In this document: piece after piece, positions 43,125-55,725 of the stretch
How positions within the stretch are numbered: the first letter of the stretch is position 1
Layout: each line of letters opens with the position of its first letter
Source: Pseudomonas sp. C1C7
GTDB taxonomy: Bacteria > Pseudomonadota > Gammaproteobacteria > Pseudomonadales > Pseudomonadaceae
Length of the DNA: 64,000 bases
Assembly: GCF_013359595.1 (NCBI RefSeq)
Contig: NZ_JABFMP010000032.1
Span: 17,334 to 81,333 of the forward strand
Reading direction: 5' to 3'
Notes under the pieces: generated by a model
Seen by the model: only the letters and a program-made list of their open reading frames with translations
The model's database searches: none
What the model was told of the DNA's origin: nothing
Made by a program: the position numbers and the translations under genes

Positions 43125-44552
43125 CTACAGGGACGAACGTGGACGCTCATTGATCGTAGCGGCCGCGCGGAACAGGATCTGCGCGACGAAATCGATCTCC
43201 TGTTCGGTGATGATCAGCGGCGGCAGCAAGCGCACGGTGGCACCGTGACGACCGCCCAGCTCGACGATCAGCCCGTGTTGCAGGCACGCCTGCTGGAAGG
43301 CCTTGGCCCGGACGGTGTCCACCGGCGGATGGCCCTGGGCATCGAGCTCGCCCTGCGGGTCGACGATTTCCATGCCGAGCATCAGGCCACGGCCACGCAC
43401 ATCACCGATCCAGTCGAACTCGCTCTGCAGCGCCAGCAACTGTTTGCGCAGGTGCGCGCCAACGCTTTCGGCGTGGGCCACCAGGCCTTGGTCGCGGATG
43501 AAGCGCAAGGTCGCGGTGCCGGCGGCCATCGCCAGCTGGTTGCCACGGAAGGTGCCAGCATGGGCGCCCGGCTGCCATACGTCGAGGGAATCGTTGTAGA
43601 CCATCACCGACAACGGCAGGCCGCCGCCAATGGCCTTGGACAGCGTGATCACGTCCGGGGTGACACCCGAGTGCTCGAAGCCGAACATGCGGCCACTGCG
43701 GGCGATGCCGCACTGGATTTCGTCGACGATCAACGGAATGCCGTGGGCCTGGGTCAGGCGCCGCAGTTCCTGCATCCAGCGATCCGGCGCGGTGATCACC
43801 CCGCCTTCGCCCTGGATCGGTTCGAGGATCATCGCCGCCGGCGTGGTCACGCCGCTTTCCGGATCGTTGAGCAGGTGTTCCAGGTAACGCACGTTCAGGG
43901 TCACGCCCTGCTCGCCGCCCACACCGAACGGGCAACGGTAATCGTGGGGGAACGGCAGGCGTTGCACGCCGGCCATCAAGCCGCCCAATGCATTTTTCGG
44001 CGAGAGGTTGCCGCTGATCGACAGCGTGCCCAACGTCATGCCGTGGTAGGCCCCTTCGAAGGCCAGTACCGAATGCCGGCCAGTGGCGGTGCGGGTCAGC
44101 TTCAGGGCTGCTTCCACCGCATCGGCGCCACTGGGGCCACAAAACTGGATGCGCGCGTTTCGCGCAAAGTCGGCTGGCAGGCAGCCGAAGATTTCCTGGA
44201 CGAAAGCGTCCTTGACCGGCGTCATGAGGTCCAGGGTGTGCATCGGCAAACCTGAAGCCAGGACCTGGGTAATGGCTTCGACGATCACCGGATGGTTGTG
44301 CCCCAGCGCCAGGGTGCCGGCGCCGGCCAGGCAATCGACGAACACCTGTCCGCGACTGTCCTGCACATAGATGCCATGGGCCCGCTCCAGCACCAGTGGA
44401 ATGCGCCGCGGGTAGCTGCGGGCGTTGGATTCCTGCCGTTGCTGACGTTCCAGCAGCGGCGTCGGATCAAGGCAGTACGGGTTCGACAGACCGGTGTGCA
44501 ACAGGCGTAGCTGTGGCGCGCCACCGGATGCGGCATTCGAAAAAGCACTCAT
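43125..44552 (-). CDS. L-2,4-diaminobutyrate:2-oxoglutarate aminotransferase
   Basis: A 475-residue class III PLP aminotransferase (PvdH/Dat type), which makes L-2,4-diaminobutyrate from aspartate semialdehyde. VFVDCLAGAGTLALGHNHP, FCGPSGADAVEAALKLTR and LIVDEIQCGIARSG are signatures of this subgroup. The PLP lysine is in ITLSKAIGGGLP, and the Asp of VDEIQ contacts the PLP nitrogen. GGAGGAAATC precedes ATG 44552. Together with an NRPS A domain whose pocket reads as diaminobutyrate-type, it supplies the monomer for the neighbouring lipopeptide. GABA-type specificity is less likely. Confidence 0.85.
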   Translation of the reverse strand: MSAFSNAASGGAPQLRLLHTGLSNPYCLDPTPLLERQQRQESNARSYPRRIPLVLERAHGIYVQDSRGQVFVDCLAGAGTLALGHNHPVIVEAITQVLASGLPMHTLDLMTPVKDAFVQEIFGCLPADFARNARIQFCGPSGADAVEAALKLTRTATGRHSVLAFEGAYHGMTLGTLSISGNLSPKNALGGLMAGVQRLPFPHDYRCPFGVGGEQGVTLNVRYLEHLLNDPESGVTTPAAMILEPIQGEGGVITAPDRWMQELRRLTQAHGIPLIVDEIQCGIARSGRMFGFEHSGVTPDVITLSKAIGGGLPLSVMVYNDSLDVWQPGAHAGTFRGNQLAMAAGTATLRFIRDQGLVAHAESVGAHLRKQLLALQSEFDWIGDVRGRGLMLGMEIVDPQGELDAQGHPPVDTVRAKAFQQACLQHGLIVELGGRHGATVRLLPPLIITEQEIDFVAQILFRAAATINERPRSSL

Positions 44553-44640
44553 GATTTCCTCCACGGAGGCTGGGTTTGGACAGGACCAGAACGGCCTGAA
44601 AGCGAAAGCTTTCAGGTGACGAAAGCCATGAAACCGGATG

Positions 44641-44658
44641 CGGGGAATCCTTTCCCCG
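44641..44658 (-). terminator. Stem-loop after the receptor gene
   Basis: CGGGGAA (44641-44647) pairs with TTCCCCG (44652-44658) with a 4-base loop, 26 bases past the receptor stop. No T-run follows on the minus strand; partial terminator or processing site between receptor and aminotransferase. Confidence 0.35.
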
Positions 44659-44683
44659 TGTCCATGGTTTTACCGGGGTTGCA

Positions 44684-46744
44684 TTACATGTCGTAGCGCA
44701 GGATCAGACCGGCAGTACGCGGTGCGCCAACATCGATGATGTCGCCGCTGCGGTTGTTGGTGACGTATTCCTTGTCGAAGGCGTTTTTCACGTAACCGGA
44801 TACCGAGACATTCTTGGTGACCTTGTACTCGGCGTTGAAGTTGGCCAGCCAATAGTTGTCGGCCTTGCGCTCATCGATAACCTGACCGGCATCGTTGAAC
44901 TCGTACTCGGACGGGGACGTGCTCTGCCAGACGACATCGGTGTTGAGGGTCAGACGCTCGTTCCAGCGATAGGTGGCGCCCATGGTCATCTTGTACTTCG
45001 GCGAGAAGAGGAAATCTTCGCCGCTCATGTCGCGACCGTCGCTGGTTTCGAAGTCCTTGTACTTGCCATCGGTCACGGCGGCACCAGCGTTCAGGGTCAG
45101 CTGTTGGCCAAAGTCTTTTTCAACGGAAACTTCCAGGCCCTTGATGTCGCTGCGGCCGGCGTTGAACACGTCGAAGAACTCGGTTTGCGGGTTCACGACG
45201 CTGACCTGCTGATCCTTCCAGTCGGTGTAGTACAGGTTGGCGCGGGTACGCAGGGTCTGATCCATGAACGAACCACGGTACGACAGTTCGTAGTTGGTGG
45301 TGTATTCCGGATCGTAGGAGGTGTGACCGCTGCCGGCGCGGACGTTGACGCCGCCGCCGCGATAGCCACGCTGCACCATGAAGCCTACGTACTGATTGTC
45401 CGCCAGCTCGTAGTCGATACCCAGCTTCGGCAGCACGGCATCGGACTTCTGGGTGTCTTTGCCTGGCTCGGAGAAGTCATCGGCGTCCACGTCGGTGTGG
45501 TTGCTCTCGTGGTCGTAGCGCAGGCCGGTGATCAAGGTCCAGCGCGGGGCGAAGGTCCAGTTGACTTCACCGAACACGGCGCTGTTCTCGATCGAAGTAT
45601 CGCCCTTGACCGTACCGAGCAGGCGCGAGCCGTTGAACAGGCGGTCGTGGAAGTTGTTGGTGTTGTGGCCGTAGTAGAGGCCGGCAAAACTCTTCACGTC
45701 TTCCGAGTTGTAGTTCAGGCGCAGTTCCTGACTGAACAGGTAGCCATCCTGCTTGCGCAGTACCACCTGGTTGGCGGTGGACGACTGATCGAAGTCCAGG
45801 CGCGCGTCGTAGTCGGAGTCGGTGTTGGCGGTGAGGCTGGTGATGGACCAGTCGTCATTGAGGCGGTAATCGACTTTGGCGCTGACCGTGTCCTGCTTGA
45901 GTTTGTCGTAGGCTTCGGTGTTGGAGTCGATCTTGTAGTAACGGATCCGGTCGCCCTGGCGAACCACCGAGTTGTCGCCCTTGCGGCTTTCGCCGTGGGC
46001 ATAGGTCAGCAGCACGTCGGTGTCGTCGTTCGGCAGGATCAGCAACTTGCCGCGACCATTGGCGGTGCGGGTCGGGTTGGCGTCATCACCGTTGAACAGG
46101 TTGTCGATGTAACCGTCGCCTTCCTGGTAATCCAGGGCGATACGGCCGGCGATCTTGTCGTCGACGATCGAACCGCCACCGGCGATCGCGCCACCGCGCT
46201 CACCGTAGGTGCCGCCGTTGGCCTGCGCCGACAGACTCGGTACGAAGGTCGGGTTCTTGGTCTGGATGACCACCGCACCGGCCAGCGAGTTGCGGCCCTG
46301 GGTGGTGGATTGCGGACCGAGGAACACTTCGACCTGCTCGACGTCCCACAGCGGCATAGGGCTCAAGGTCAGGGCGCGGTTCGGTTGCACGGCGCCGTCG
46401 ACGAATACCGAGACCGCGCCATTGAGTGCCGCCGGGCCCTGGTCGTCGAAACCGGATACCGGCACGCCGCGGATACCCCAGTTCTCGTTGCCCGAGGTGT
46501 TGTAGATACCCGGGGTACGGGCGAACACATCGACCAGGCTGTGGTCTTCCTTCTCGCGCAGTTGCTTATCCGTAACGACGGCTACACTCGTCTGGGTTTG
46601 CTCCAGGGTACGGTTGATTTTTTCACCCGTGACCGTGATCGGAGCGATCTCCATGGAGGTCGATTGTTCGGCTGCCCATGCACTGTTCGTCAAGCAGAAG
46701 GCCGACCCCACAGCCAGTGCAATTGTAGTTTTTTTGTAATTCAC
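44684..46744 (-). CDS. TonB-dependent outer-membrane receptor (siderophore type)
   Basis: A 686-residue receptor with signal peptide (YKKTTIALAVGSAFCLTNSAWAAEQ). MEIAPITVTGEK is the TonB box region. The plug domain follows (SLVDVFARTPGIYNTSGNENWGIRGVPVSG; DVEQVEVFLGPQSTTQGRNSLAG), then a 22-strand barrel ending in LILRYDM. I start at GTG 46744 with GGGGAGCGGGGC in front; the frame is open 13 codons further upstream from a TTG. It lies back-to-back with the siderophore NRPS cluster, so uptake of its ferric product is the natural role. Confidence 0.92.
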   Translation of the reverse strand: MNYKKTTIALAVGSAFCLTNSAWAAEQSTSMEIAPITVTGEKINRTLEQTQTSVAVVTDKQLREKEDHSLVDVFARTPGIYNTSGNENWGIRGVPVSGFDDQGPAALNGAVSVFVDGAVQPNRALTLSPMPLWDVEQVEVFLGPQSTTQGRNSLAGAVVIQTKNPTFVPSLSAQANGGTYGERGGAIAGGGSIVDDKIAGRIALDYQEGDGYIDNLFNGDDANPTRTANGRGKLLILPNDDTDVLLTYAHGESRKGDNSVVRQGDRIRYYKIDSNTEAYDKLKQDTVSAKVDYRLNDDWSITSLTANTDSDYDARLDFDQSSTANQVVLRKQDGYLFSQELRLNYNSEDVKSFAGLYYGHNTNNFHDRLFNGSRLLGTVKGDTSIENSAVFGEVNWTFAPRWTLITGLRYDHESNHTDVDADDFSEPGKDTQKSDAVLPKLGIDYELADNQYVGFMVQRGYRGGGVNVRAGSGHTSYDPEYTTNYELSYRGSFMDQTLRTRANLYYTDWKDQQVSVVNPQTEFFDVFNAGRSDIKGLEVSVEKDFGQQLTLNAGAAVTDGKYKDFETSDGRDMSGEDFLFSPKYKMTMGATYRWNERLTLNTDVVWQSTSPSEYEFNDAGQVIDERKADNYWLANFNAEYKVTKNVSVSGYVKNAFDKEYVTNNRSGDIIDVGAPRTAGLILRYDM

Positions 46745-46852
46745 GCCCCGCTCCCCTGCGACAAAATTTGGTGTTTTTCTCAATGTCCAGAACGCTGATT
46801 TTCCCCAGCCGGCGGGAGTCTAATCCAAAAAAAAATTTAAATAAATAAGATT

Positions 46853-46871
46853 GATAACGGCTCTCATTTGT
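46853..46871. promoter_or_regulatory. Weak Fur-box candidate between receptor and NRPS cluster
   Basis: GATAACGGCTCTCATTTGT matches 11 of 19 positions of GATAATGATAATCATTATC, keeping both outer GATAA and TCATT blocks. It sits in the AT-rich divergent promoter region. Context (siderophore genes) makes Fur control likely; the match alone is weak. Confidence 0.35.
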
Positions 46872-47012
46872 AATAAATATGCCTCATTGTATCGGTGACA
46901 ATACATTTCAGCGGCGCCTTTCAGCGCAACCAGCGTAGCCACCTTTGCCCGGTTTTCCAGGTGGTAAACGCCCTTTGGCTGGACTGAAAAAGATAAAAAA
47001 GGATGCACCCGG

Positions 47013-47990
47013 ATGACATCAATCGAACCCCTCAGCGTGCGTTCCGAAGCCTTGTCCCCTGTTCCAGCCGTTGACCGTACGTCAACGTTGCCGGTGCTGA
47101 TCGAAGGCAAACCGGGACAGTCGATCCACGATCTGGACGCCTCGATTCGCGCCACGCTGGATCAGGCGCTGACCACCGTTGGCGGCGTCCTCTTTCGCGG
47201 CTTCAACGTGCCCACCCCCATCGACTTCAAGCGTTTCGCCGCCAGCTTCGGCGCGCCGCTGGCCAGCTACGAATTCGGCTCCACGCCACGCAGCAAAGTG
47301 TTCGCCGGGGTCTACAGCTCCACCGAATACCCGGCCCACCAATTCATCCCCCTGCACAACGAACAGGCCTACACCCGGCCCTGGCCTTCGCGCATCTGGT
47401 TCCACTGCATCAAGGCCAGCGAGACCGGAGGGGAAACGCCGATTGCCGACAGCCGCCTGATCTATCAGCGCATGCCTGCTGAAATTCGCGAGATGTTCGA
47501 AAGCCGCGAGCTGCTGTATGTGCGCAACTACAGCGGCGCGCTGGACCTGCCGTGGCAGAAGGTCTTCAACACCGAAGACCGCGCCCAGGTCGAGCGCTAC
47601 TGCCAGGACAACGATATCGAGTGGGAATGGAAAGCCGACGGCGAACTGCGCACCCGCCAGCGTTGTGCGGCGGTGCTGCAGCATCCCGATACCGGCGAGT
47701 GGGTGTGGTTCAACCAGGCGCACCTGTTCCATGTCTCGGCCATCGAACCGTCCGTGCGCGAAAGCCTCCTGGCGGCGGTGGGCGAAGAAAACCTGCCGCG
47801 CCACGTGTACTTCGGCGACGGCTCGGCCATTCCCGATGCGGTGCTCGACACCGTGCGCGAGGTCTATCGCCAGACCGCCATCAGTTTCCCCTGGCAGCCC
47901 GGCGACGTCCTGATGCTCGACAACCGACTGGTCGCACACGGCCGCAATCCTTACACCGGTGACCGCAAAGTCATCGTTGCCATGGCGTGA
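47013..47990 (+). CDS. SyrP-like Fe(II)/2-oxoglutarate beta-hydroxylase (first)
   Basis: A 325-residue TauD/TfdA-superfamily enzyme of the SyrP type, which hydroxylates the beta carbon of an amino acid tethered to an NRPS carrier. Ligands: His115 and Glu117 in FIPLHNEQAY (HxE instead of HxD), His309 in RLVAHGRNP and Arg318 for 2-oxoglutarate. SETGGETPIADSR and LYVRNYSG are shared with the second hydroxylase in this cluster. It is the first gene of the forward operon. Its likely target is an Asp or His residue of the siderophore; beta-hydroxylated Asp/His are iron ligands in corrugatin-type siderophores (inference). Confidence 0.85.
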   Translation: MTSIEPLSVRSEALSPVPAVDRTSTLPVLIEGKPGQSIHDLDASIRATLDQALTTVGGVLFRGFNVPTPIDFKRFAASFGAPLASYEFGSTPRSKVFAGVYSSTEYPAHQFIPLHNEQAYTRPWPSRIWFHCIKASETGGETPIADSRLIYQRMPAEIREMFESRELLYVRNYSGALDLPWQKVFNTEDRAQVERYCQDNDIEWEWKADGELRTRQRCAAVLQHPDTGEWVWFNQAHLFHVSAIEPSVRESLLAAVGEENLPRHVYFGDGSAIPDAVLDTVREVYRQTAISFPWQPGDVLMLDNRLVAHGRNPYTGDRKVIVAMA

Positions 47991-47997
47991 ATTGCAC

Positions 47998-50900
47998 ATG
48001 TTTTCTTTTGAACACTGGATCGAAGTGCTGGAAACCAACGCCCGGCATTTTGCGCAGCGCGCGGCCCTGCACTTTTTGCCGGACGGCGTCGAGATCGGCG
48101 AAACCCTGACCTTTGCCCAATTGCACGAGCAGAGCCAGTCCCTGGCGGCGGCGCTGCAAGCACGTTATGCGCCGGGTGATCGCGTGTTGTTGATGCTGCC
48201 CAGCAGCCTCGACTACGCCCGCGCCTTCTGCGCCTGCCAGTACGCCGGGCTGATCGCCGTGCCGCTGTTTCCGCCACCGTCGCGCAAACCCCGTCACCTG
48301 GACCGCGTGCGCAATGTAGTGGTGGATGCGGAACCTGCGCTGATCCTCGCTCCAGCCGATCATTGCGAAAGCCTGCGTGAGCTGGTCGAGGGCCAGGTCG
48401 ATGTCGCGACCGTCGAAGACCTCGGCACTCCGCCCGCCAGCCAGTGGACGCGCCCGGATGTCGATGGTGCGACCGTGTCCTTCCTGCAATACACCTCCGG
48501 TTCCACCGGCACGCCCAAGGGCGTCGAAGTGCGCCAGCGCAACCTGATCGCCAACGTCGAACTGATGCGTCAGGCCTACGGTTTCGATGAACACGGCGCC
48601 ATGGTCAACTGGCTGCCGCTGTACCACGACATGGGCCTGATCGGCGGCATGCTCGCGCCGCTGTACAGCGGCATGCCGTGCTACCTGATCGCCTCGCAGA
48701 CGTTCGTCAACGCGCCGTCCACCTGGCTCCAGGCCCTGAGCCGTTATCGCGCCACCGCCAGCTTCGCGCCGAACTTCGCCTACGCCCTGTGCAACCGCGT
48801 GGTCAGCGACAGTCTGATCGCCCAGCTCGACCTCAGTGCCTGGCAACATGCGATCAACGGCGCTGAGCCGATTCACCCTGGCACCCTCGACACCTTCGCC
48901 CAGCGCTTTGCCGCCTGCGGCCTCAACCCGCTGGCGATCAGCCCCGGTTACGGCCAGGCCGAAGCGACCCTGTGCGTCAGCGCCACCCCGGCCGATGCCC
49001 TGCCGCTGGTGTTGCGCCTGGACAAAGCAGTGCTGGAAAGCGGTCGCGTGGCCCTGGCGGCAGATGACGCCCCGGCCGTGGAGTTCGTTGCCTGCGGCTA
49101 CCCGCAAGCCCTGCACAGCATCGCCATCGTCAATCCGCACAACCATGAACGCTGCGCCGCCGATCAGGTAGGCGAAGTCTGGCTACAAGGCCCGAGCAAC
49201 GCCGAGTCCTACTGGAAGAATTCCGAAGCCAGCCGCGAGGCCTTCGAGGCCTGCATCGTCGGCGAAGAGGGTCACTACCTGCGCTCCGGCGACCTGGGTT
49301 TCATGCATGAAGGCCAGGTGGTGATTTGCGGTCGGGTCAAGGATTTGCTGATCCTCAATGGCCGCAATCTGTACCCCCATGACATCGAATTCGCCATCAC
49401 CGACGCCGAGCCGGGCATCCGCACCGGGCGCATCGCCGCGTTCTCCGAGATGGACCCGGTGCTGGGTCGCGAGAAACTGGTGATCGTCGCCGAGCCGCAT
49501 CGCAAGTACGTTCACCCCTCGCACCACCCGGAGCTGTTCGCGTCGATGCAGAGCGCCGTACGTGAAGCCGCCGACTGCGGCATCGACCAGATCGTGCTGG
49601 TGGAAGCCGGGACCATCCCGATGACCACCAGCGGCAAGATTGCCCGCCAGGGTTCGCGCAAGCAATTGGCCGCGGGCACCTTGAGCATCATTGCCCAGTA
49701 CGGTGGCGCGACGGTCGACGACGCCGAACAGATCGAACGCGCGCAACTGCTGGAACATGTTGCCCTGGGCGATGAAAGCGCCCTGCACGCTTGCCGCCAG
49801 TGGCTCAAGCAGACCCTGCGCGAGGTCAATCCGTATCTGGCGGTGGACTTCGACCACAGCCTGATCAGCCTCGGCCTGGACTCGATTGCCGTGGCCGACT
49901 TCGCTGCCCGTCTGCACCGGGATCTGGGGTTGAACCTCGACACTCAGCGTTTGTTCGGTGAACAGACCCTGGCGGATTGGGCCCAGGCGTTACTGGATTT
50001 CCTGAGCGAAGCGACTCCGGATGCAATGGCCTGCGCCGTAGATGCCAGCACCGATAAGGATCACGGTCGCCAATCCTTCGCCCAGAGCCGCCTGTGGTTC
50101 CTGCGTCAGCTCGATCCCACCGACACCCGCCATAACCTGGTGCTGCATCTGCGTCTGGAAGGCGCGCTGGACACCGAAGCACTGGCCGCAAGACTCAACG
50201 CCCTGATCGACCGCCACAGCGTGCTGCGCACCGTGTATCAGGACGACGTCGCCGGACCGCAACAGCGGATCCTGCCGGCTACAGCGGTGCCGCTGACCTG
50301 CCACGACTTGCGCAATCACCCGGCTGCCATCCGGCAGCAAGCCCTCGCCGAGCGTCTGGCCGAAGAACACGCCACGCCCGTCGATCTGCAAAACGGTCCG
50401 CTGCTGCGCGCGCACTTGCTCAGCCGCGACGACCAGCAACACGACCTTCTGCTGACCCTGCATCACATCGCCTTCGACGGTCGTTCGACGCAACTGCTGC
50501 TGGCCGAACTGGCGGGCGCCAACAGTGCCGAACGCCCACAGCAGTACCTGGATTTCGCCCGCTGGGAAGCCGCTCACTGGAGCGCCGAACGCATCGCCGC
50601 CGAACAACAGTTCTGGCACGAGCATCTGGCGAACGTGCCGCAAACCCTGGCTTTGGGTGGCAGCGGGAAAACCCCGGGCGAGCACAACCTCAACTTCACC
50701 CTGCCCCAGGCCACCTGCGAGCCACTGACCGCACTGGCCCGCGAGCAAGGCATGACCCTGTTCATGCTGTTGCTGGCCAGCTATCAACTGGTGATCCGGC
50801 ACATCGGCGGCCAGCAGCAGTTTCTGCTGGGCACCGACGTCAGCGGCCGGCCACTGGCGGCGCATAACGACGTCATCGGATTCTTCGTCAACCAGCTGAC

Positions 50901-51432
50901 CCTGCGCTGCGACCTGAGCGGCGAACCGACCCTGGCCGGTTTCTTCGCTCAGGTGCGTGACGAGGCTCGACTGGCCTACGCCCACCAGGGCCTGCCGTTC
51001 GATCTGGTGGTCTCGGCCCTGGCGCCGCAACGTCGCGCCGGTCACTCGCCGCTGTTCCAGGTCAAGCTCAATTACCAGCCATCACGGGTGAACCCGACCG
51101 CCATCGCCGGCGCGCACATGACTTCGCTGGTGTCGGCCCAGGATCCGGGGGATTTCCATCTGGTGCTGGACCTGACCCACGGCAGCGCCGGCATCGAGGC
51201 GAACCTGAAATTCCGTGGCGAGTTCTTCGATCAGGACCGCGCCCTGCGCCTGCAGCACCTGTGGACGCTGCTGTTGGGCGAGGCCGGCGATCTGCTGGAT
51301 CTGCCGCTGCCGGCACTGGCCGAACGCCTCGACGCCTGGGACCAGGCATTCCAGCGTGAACGCCAGCAGTCCCAGGCCTCGGCCGGGCGCAGCCAGATGC
51401 TGCAAACCAAACGTCGCTCAATGCCCCTCTAA
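47998..51432 (+). CDS. NRPS starter: fatty acyl-AMP ligase - carrier - condensation
   Basis: An 1144-residue lipo-initiation protein. Domains: FAAL (about 1-575; YTSGSTGTPKG from Tyr165, NWLPLYHDMGLIGG typical of FAALs), carrier protein (SLGLDSIAV, phosphopantetheine Ser629), LCL-like condensation domain (about 670-1110; SFAQSRLWFLRQLDPTD and an intact HHIAFDG at 822-828). It activates a fatty acid, loads it on its own carrier and acylates the first amino acid, held on the next protein. Starts 7 bases after the hydroxylase stop. Chain length cannot be read from the sequence; octanoate would fit the corrugatin hypothesis. Confidence 0.92.
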   Translation: MFSFEHWIEVLETNARHFAQRAALHFLPDGVEIGETLTFAQLHEQSQSLAAALQARYAPGDRVLLMLPSSLDYARAFCACQYAGLIAVPLFPPPSRKPRHLDRVRNVVVDAEPALILAPADHCESLRELVEGQVDVATVEDLGTPPASQWTRPDVDGATVSFLQYTSGSTGTPKGVEVRQRNLIANVELMRQAYGFDEHGAMVNWLPLYHDMGLIGGMLAPLYSGMPCYLIASQTFVNAPSTWLQALSRYRATASFAPNFAYALCNRVVSDSLIAQLDLSAWQHAINGAEPIHPGTLDTFAQRFAACGLNPLAISPGYGQAEATLCVSATPADALPLVLRLDKAVLESGRVALAADDAPAVEFVACGYPQALHSIAIVNPHNHERCAADQVGEVWLQGPSNAESYWKNSEASREAFEACIVGEEGHYLRSGDLGFMHEGQVVICGRVKDLLILNGRNLYPHDIEFAITDAEPGIRTGRIAAFSEMDPVLGREKLVIVAEPHRKYVHPSHHPELFASMQSAVREAADCGIDQIVLVEAGTIPMTTSGKIARQGSRKQLAAGTLSIIAQYGGATVDDAEQIERAQLLEHVALGDESALHACRQWLKQTLREVNPYLAVDFDHSLISLGLDSIAVADFAARLHRDLGLNLDTQRLFGEQTLADWAQALLDFLSEATPDAMACAVDASTDKDHGRQSFAQSRLWFLRQLDPTDTRHNLVLHLRLEGALDTEALAARLNALIDRHSVLRTVYQDDVAGPQQRILPATAVPLTCHDLRNHPAAIRQQALAERLAEEHATPVDLQNGPLLRAHLLSRDDQQHDLLLTLHHIAFDGRSTQLLLAELAGANSAERPQQYLDFARWEAAHWSAERIAAEQQFWHEHLANVPQTLALGGSGKTPGEHNLNFTLPQATCEPLTALAREQGMTLFMLLLASYQLVIRHIGGQQQFLLGTDVSGRPLAAHNDVIGFFVNQLTLRCDLSGEPTLAGFFAQVRDEARLAYAHQGLPFDLVVSALAPQRRAGHSPLFQVKLNYQPSRVNPTAIAGAHMTSLVSAQDPGDFHLVLDLTHGSAGIEANLKFRGEFFDQDRALRLQHLWTLLLGEAGDLLDLPLPALAERLDAWDQAFQRERQQSQASAGRSQMLQTKRRSMPL

Positions 51433-51449
51433 CCGAGTTGGATGCCTTT

Positions 51450-52496
51450 ATGTCTATCGTGCCCCCACCGTCCCGCGCCCTTGGCGGCGTGCGTCGCAAA
51501 GCCATGAACGTTTCGGAACGGCAACTGGTCAGCGAGCGCCTGTTGAACCCGGATCACGCCCTGCCGCTGGTGATTGAACCGGCGGTGCCAGGCGTGGATC
51601 TGGCGGCCTGGGCAGCCAGCGAACGGGAAAACCTGGAGAACAAGCTGCTGCAATACGGCGCCCTGCTGTTTCGCGGGTTCTCGGTGCTGTCGGTAGAGCA
51701 GTTCGATCAGGTCATCGCCGCGCTCTCCCCCGGTGCCCTGGAATACATGTTCCGCGCCTCGCCGCGCACCCGGGTCGGCGGCAACATCTACACCTCGACC
51801 GACTACCCGGCCGACCAGATGATCTTCCCGCACAACGAACACTCCTACTCGCCACGCTTCCCGCTGCGGCTGTTTTTCTACTGCCACATCCCGTCCGAAA
51901 CCGGCGGCGAAACCCCGATCGGTTCGACCCGCGCGGTGAAGGCCGGCATCAGCCCGGAGATCGAAGCGCGTTTCCGGGAAAAAGGCGTGATGTACGTGCG
52001 CAACTACGGTGACGGTTTTGGCTTGCCGTGGCAGAGCGTGTTCCAGTCCGAGGACCGCGCCGAGGTGGAGGCCTACTGCGCCAGCGTCGGCATCGAAGTG
52101 GAATGGAAAGACAACAACCGCCTGCGCACCCGCCAGCGTGGGCCCGCCGTGGTCCGTCACCCGAGAACCGGTGAAGAAGTCTGGTTCAACCACGCCACGT
52201 TCTTCCACATCAGCACCCTGCCGCCGAGCATTCGCGATTCACTGCAAAGCAACTTCGGCGATATCGACCTGCCCACCAACACCTTTTACGGCGACGGCGA
52301 GGCCATCGAGCCACACGTCCTGGAATCGCTGCGGGCCGCGTACCTCGATTCACTGGTGCGGTTCAGCTGGCAACAGGGCGATGTGCTGTTTATCGACAAC
52401 ATGCTCGCGGTCCACGGCCGCGAACCCTTCACCGGCAAGCGCGCGATCATGACCGGCATGGCGCAAGCCCTGCTGTCGAGTGACGTGGCGGTCTGA
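51450..52496 (+). CDS. SyrP-like Fe(II)/2-oxoglutarate beta-hydroxylase (second)
   Basis: A 348-residue paralogue of the first hydroxylase. Ligands: His128 and Glu130 in IFPHNEHSY (HxE), His322 in LAVHGREP, Arg331. It shares SETGGETPIGSTRAVK, MYVRNYGDGFGLPWQSVF and RLRTRQRGPAVVRHPRTGEEVWFNHA with SyrP-type enzymes. It lies directly before the NRPS that carries an 'interface'-like domain, the partner known to recruit such hydroxylases to a loaded carrier. So it probably hydroxylates the residue loaded by that NRPS. Which of the two enzymes takes His and which Asp is not decided. Confidence 0.85.
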   Translation: MSIVPPPSRALGGVRRKAMNVSERQLVSERLLNPDHALPLVIEPAVPGVDLAAWAASERENLENKLLQYGALLFRGFSVLSVEQFDQVIAALSPGALEYMFRASPRTRVGGNIYTSTDYPADQMIFPHNEHSYSPRFPLRLFFYCHIPSETGGETPIGSTRAVKAGISPEIEARFREKGVMYVRNYGDGFGLPWQSVFQSEDRAEVEAYCASVGIEVEWKDNNRLRTRQRGPAVVRHPRTGEEVWFNHATFFHISTLPPSIRDSLQSNFGDIDLPTNTFYGDGEAIEPHVLESLRAAYLDSLVRFSWQQGDVLFIDNMLAVHGREPFTGKRAIMTGMAQALLSSDVAV

Positions 52497-52611
52497 TTTT
52501 TTCAACGGGTGCCTTTCAGTTGATCACACACCTTTCTGCCGGCGTCAGCCAGTGGGTTGGCGTGGCGCTGTCCGCACCCAGGTTCAAGCCCCTTTTCCAG
52601 TCGAGTTGAAC

Positions 52612-55674
<3,063 letters not shown>

Positions 55675-55725
55675 CCCGCCGCTGCCTTTGCTGCGCCGTC
55701 GCCCCTTTTTAGCAGGACGTTTTTG

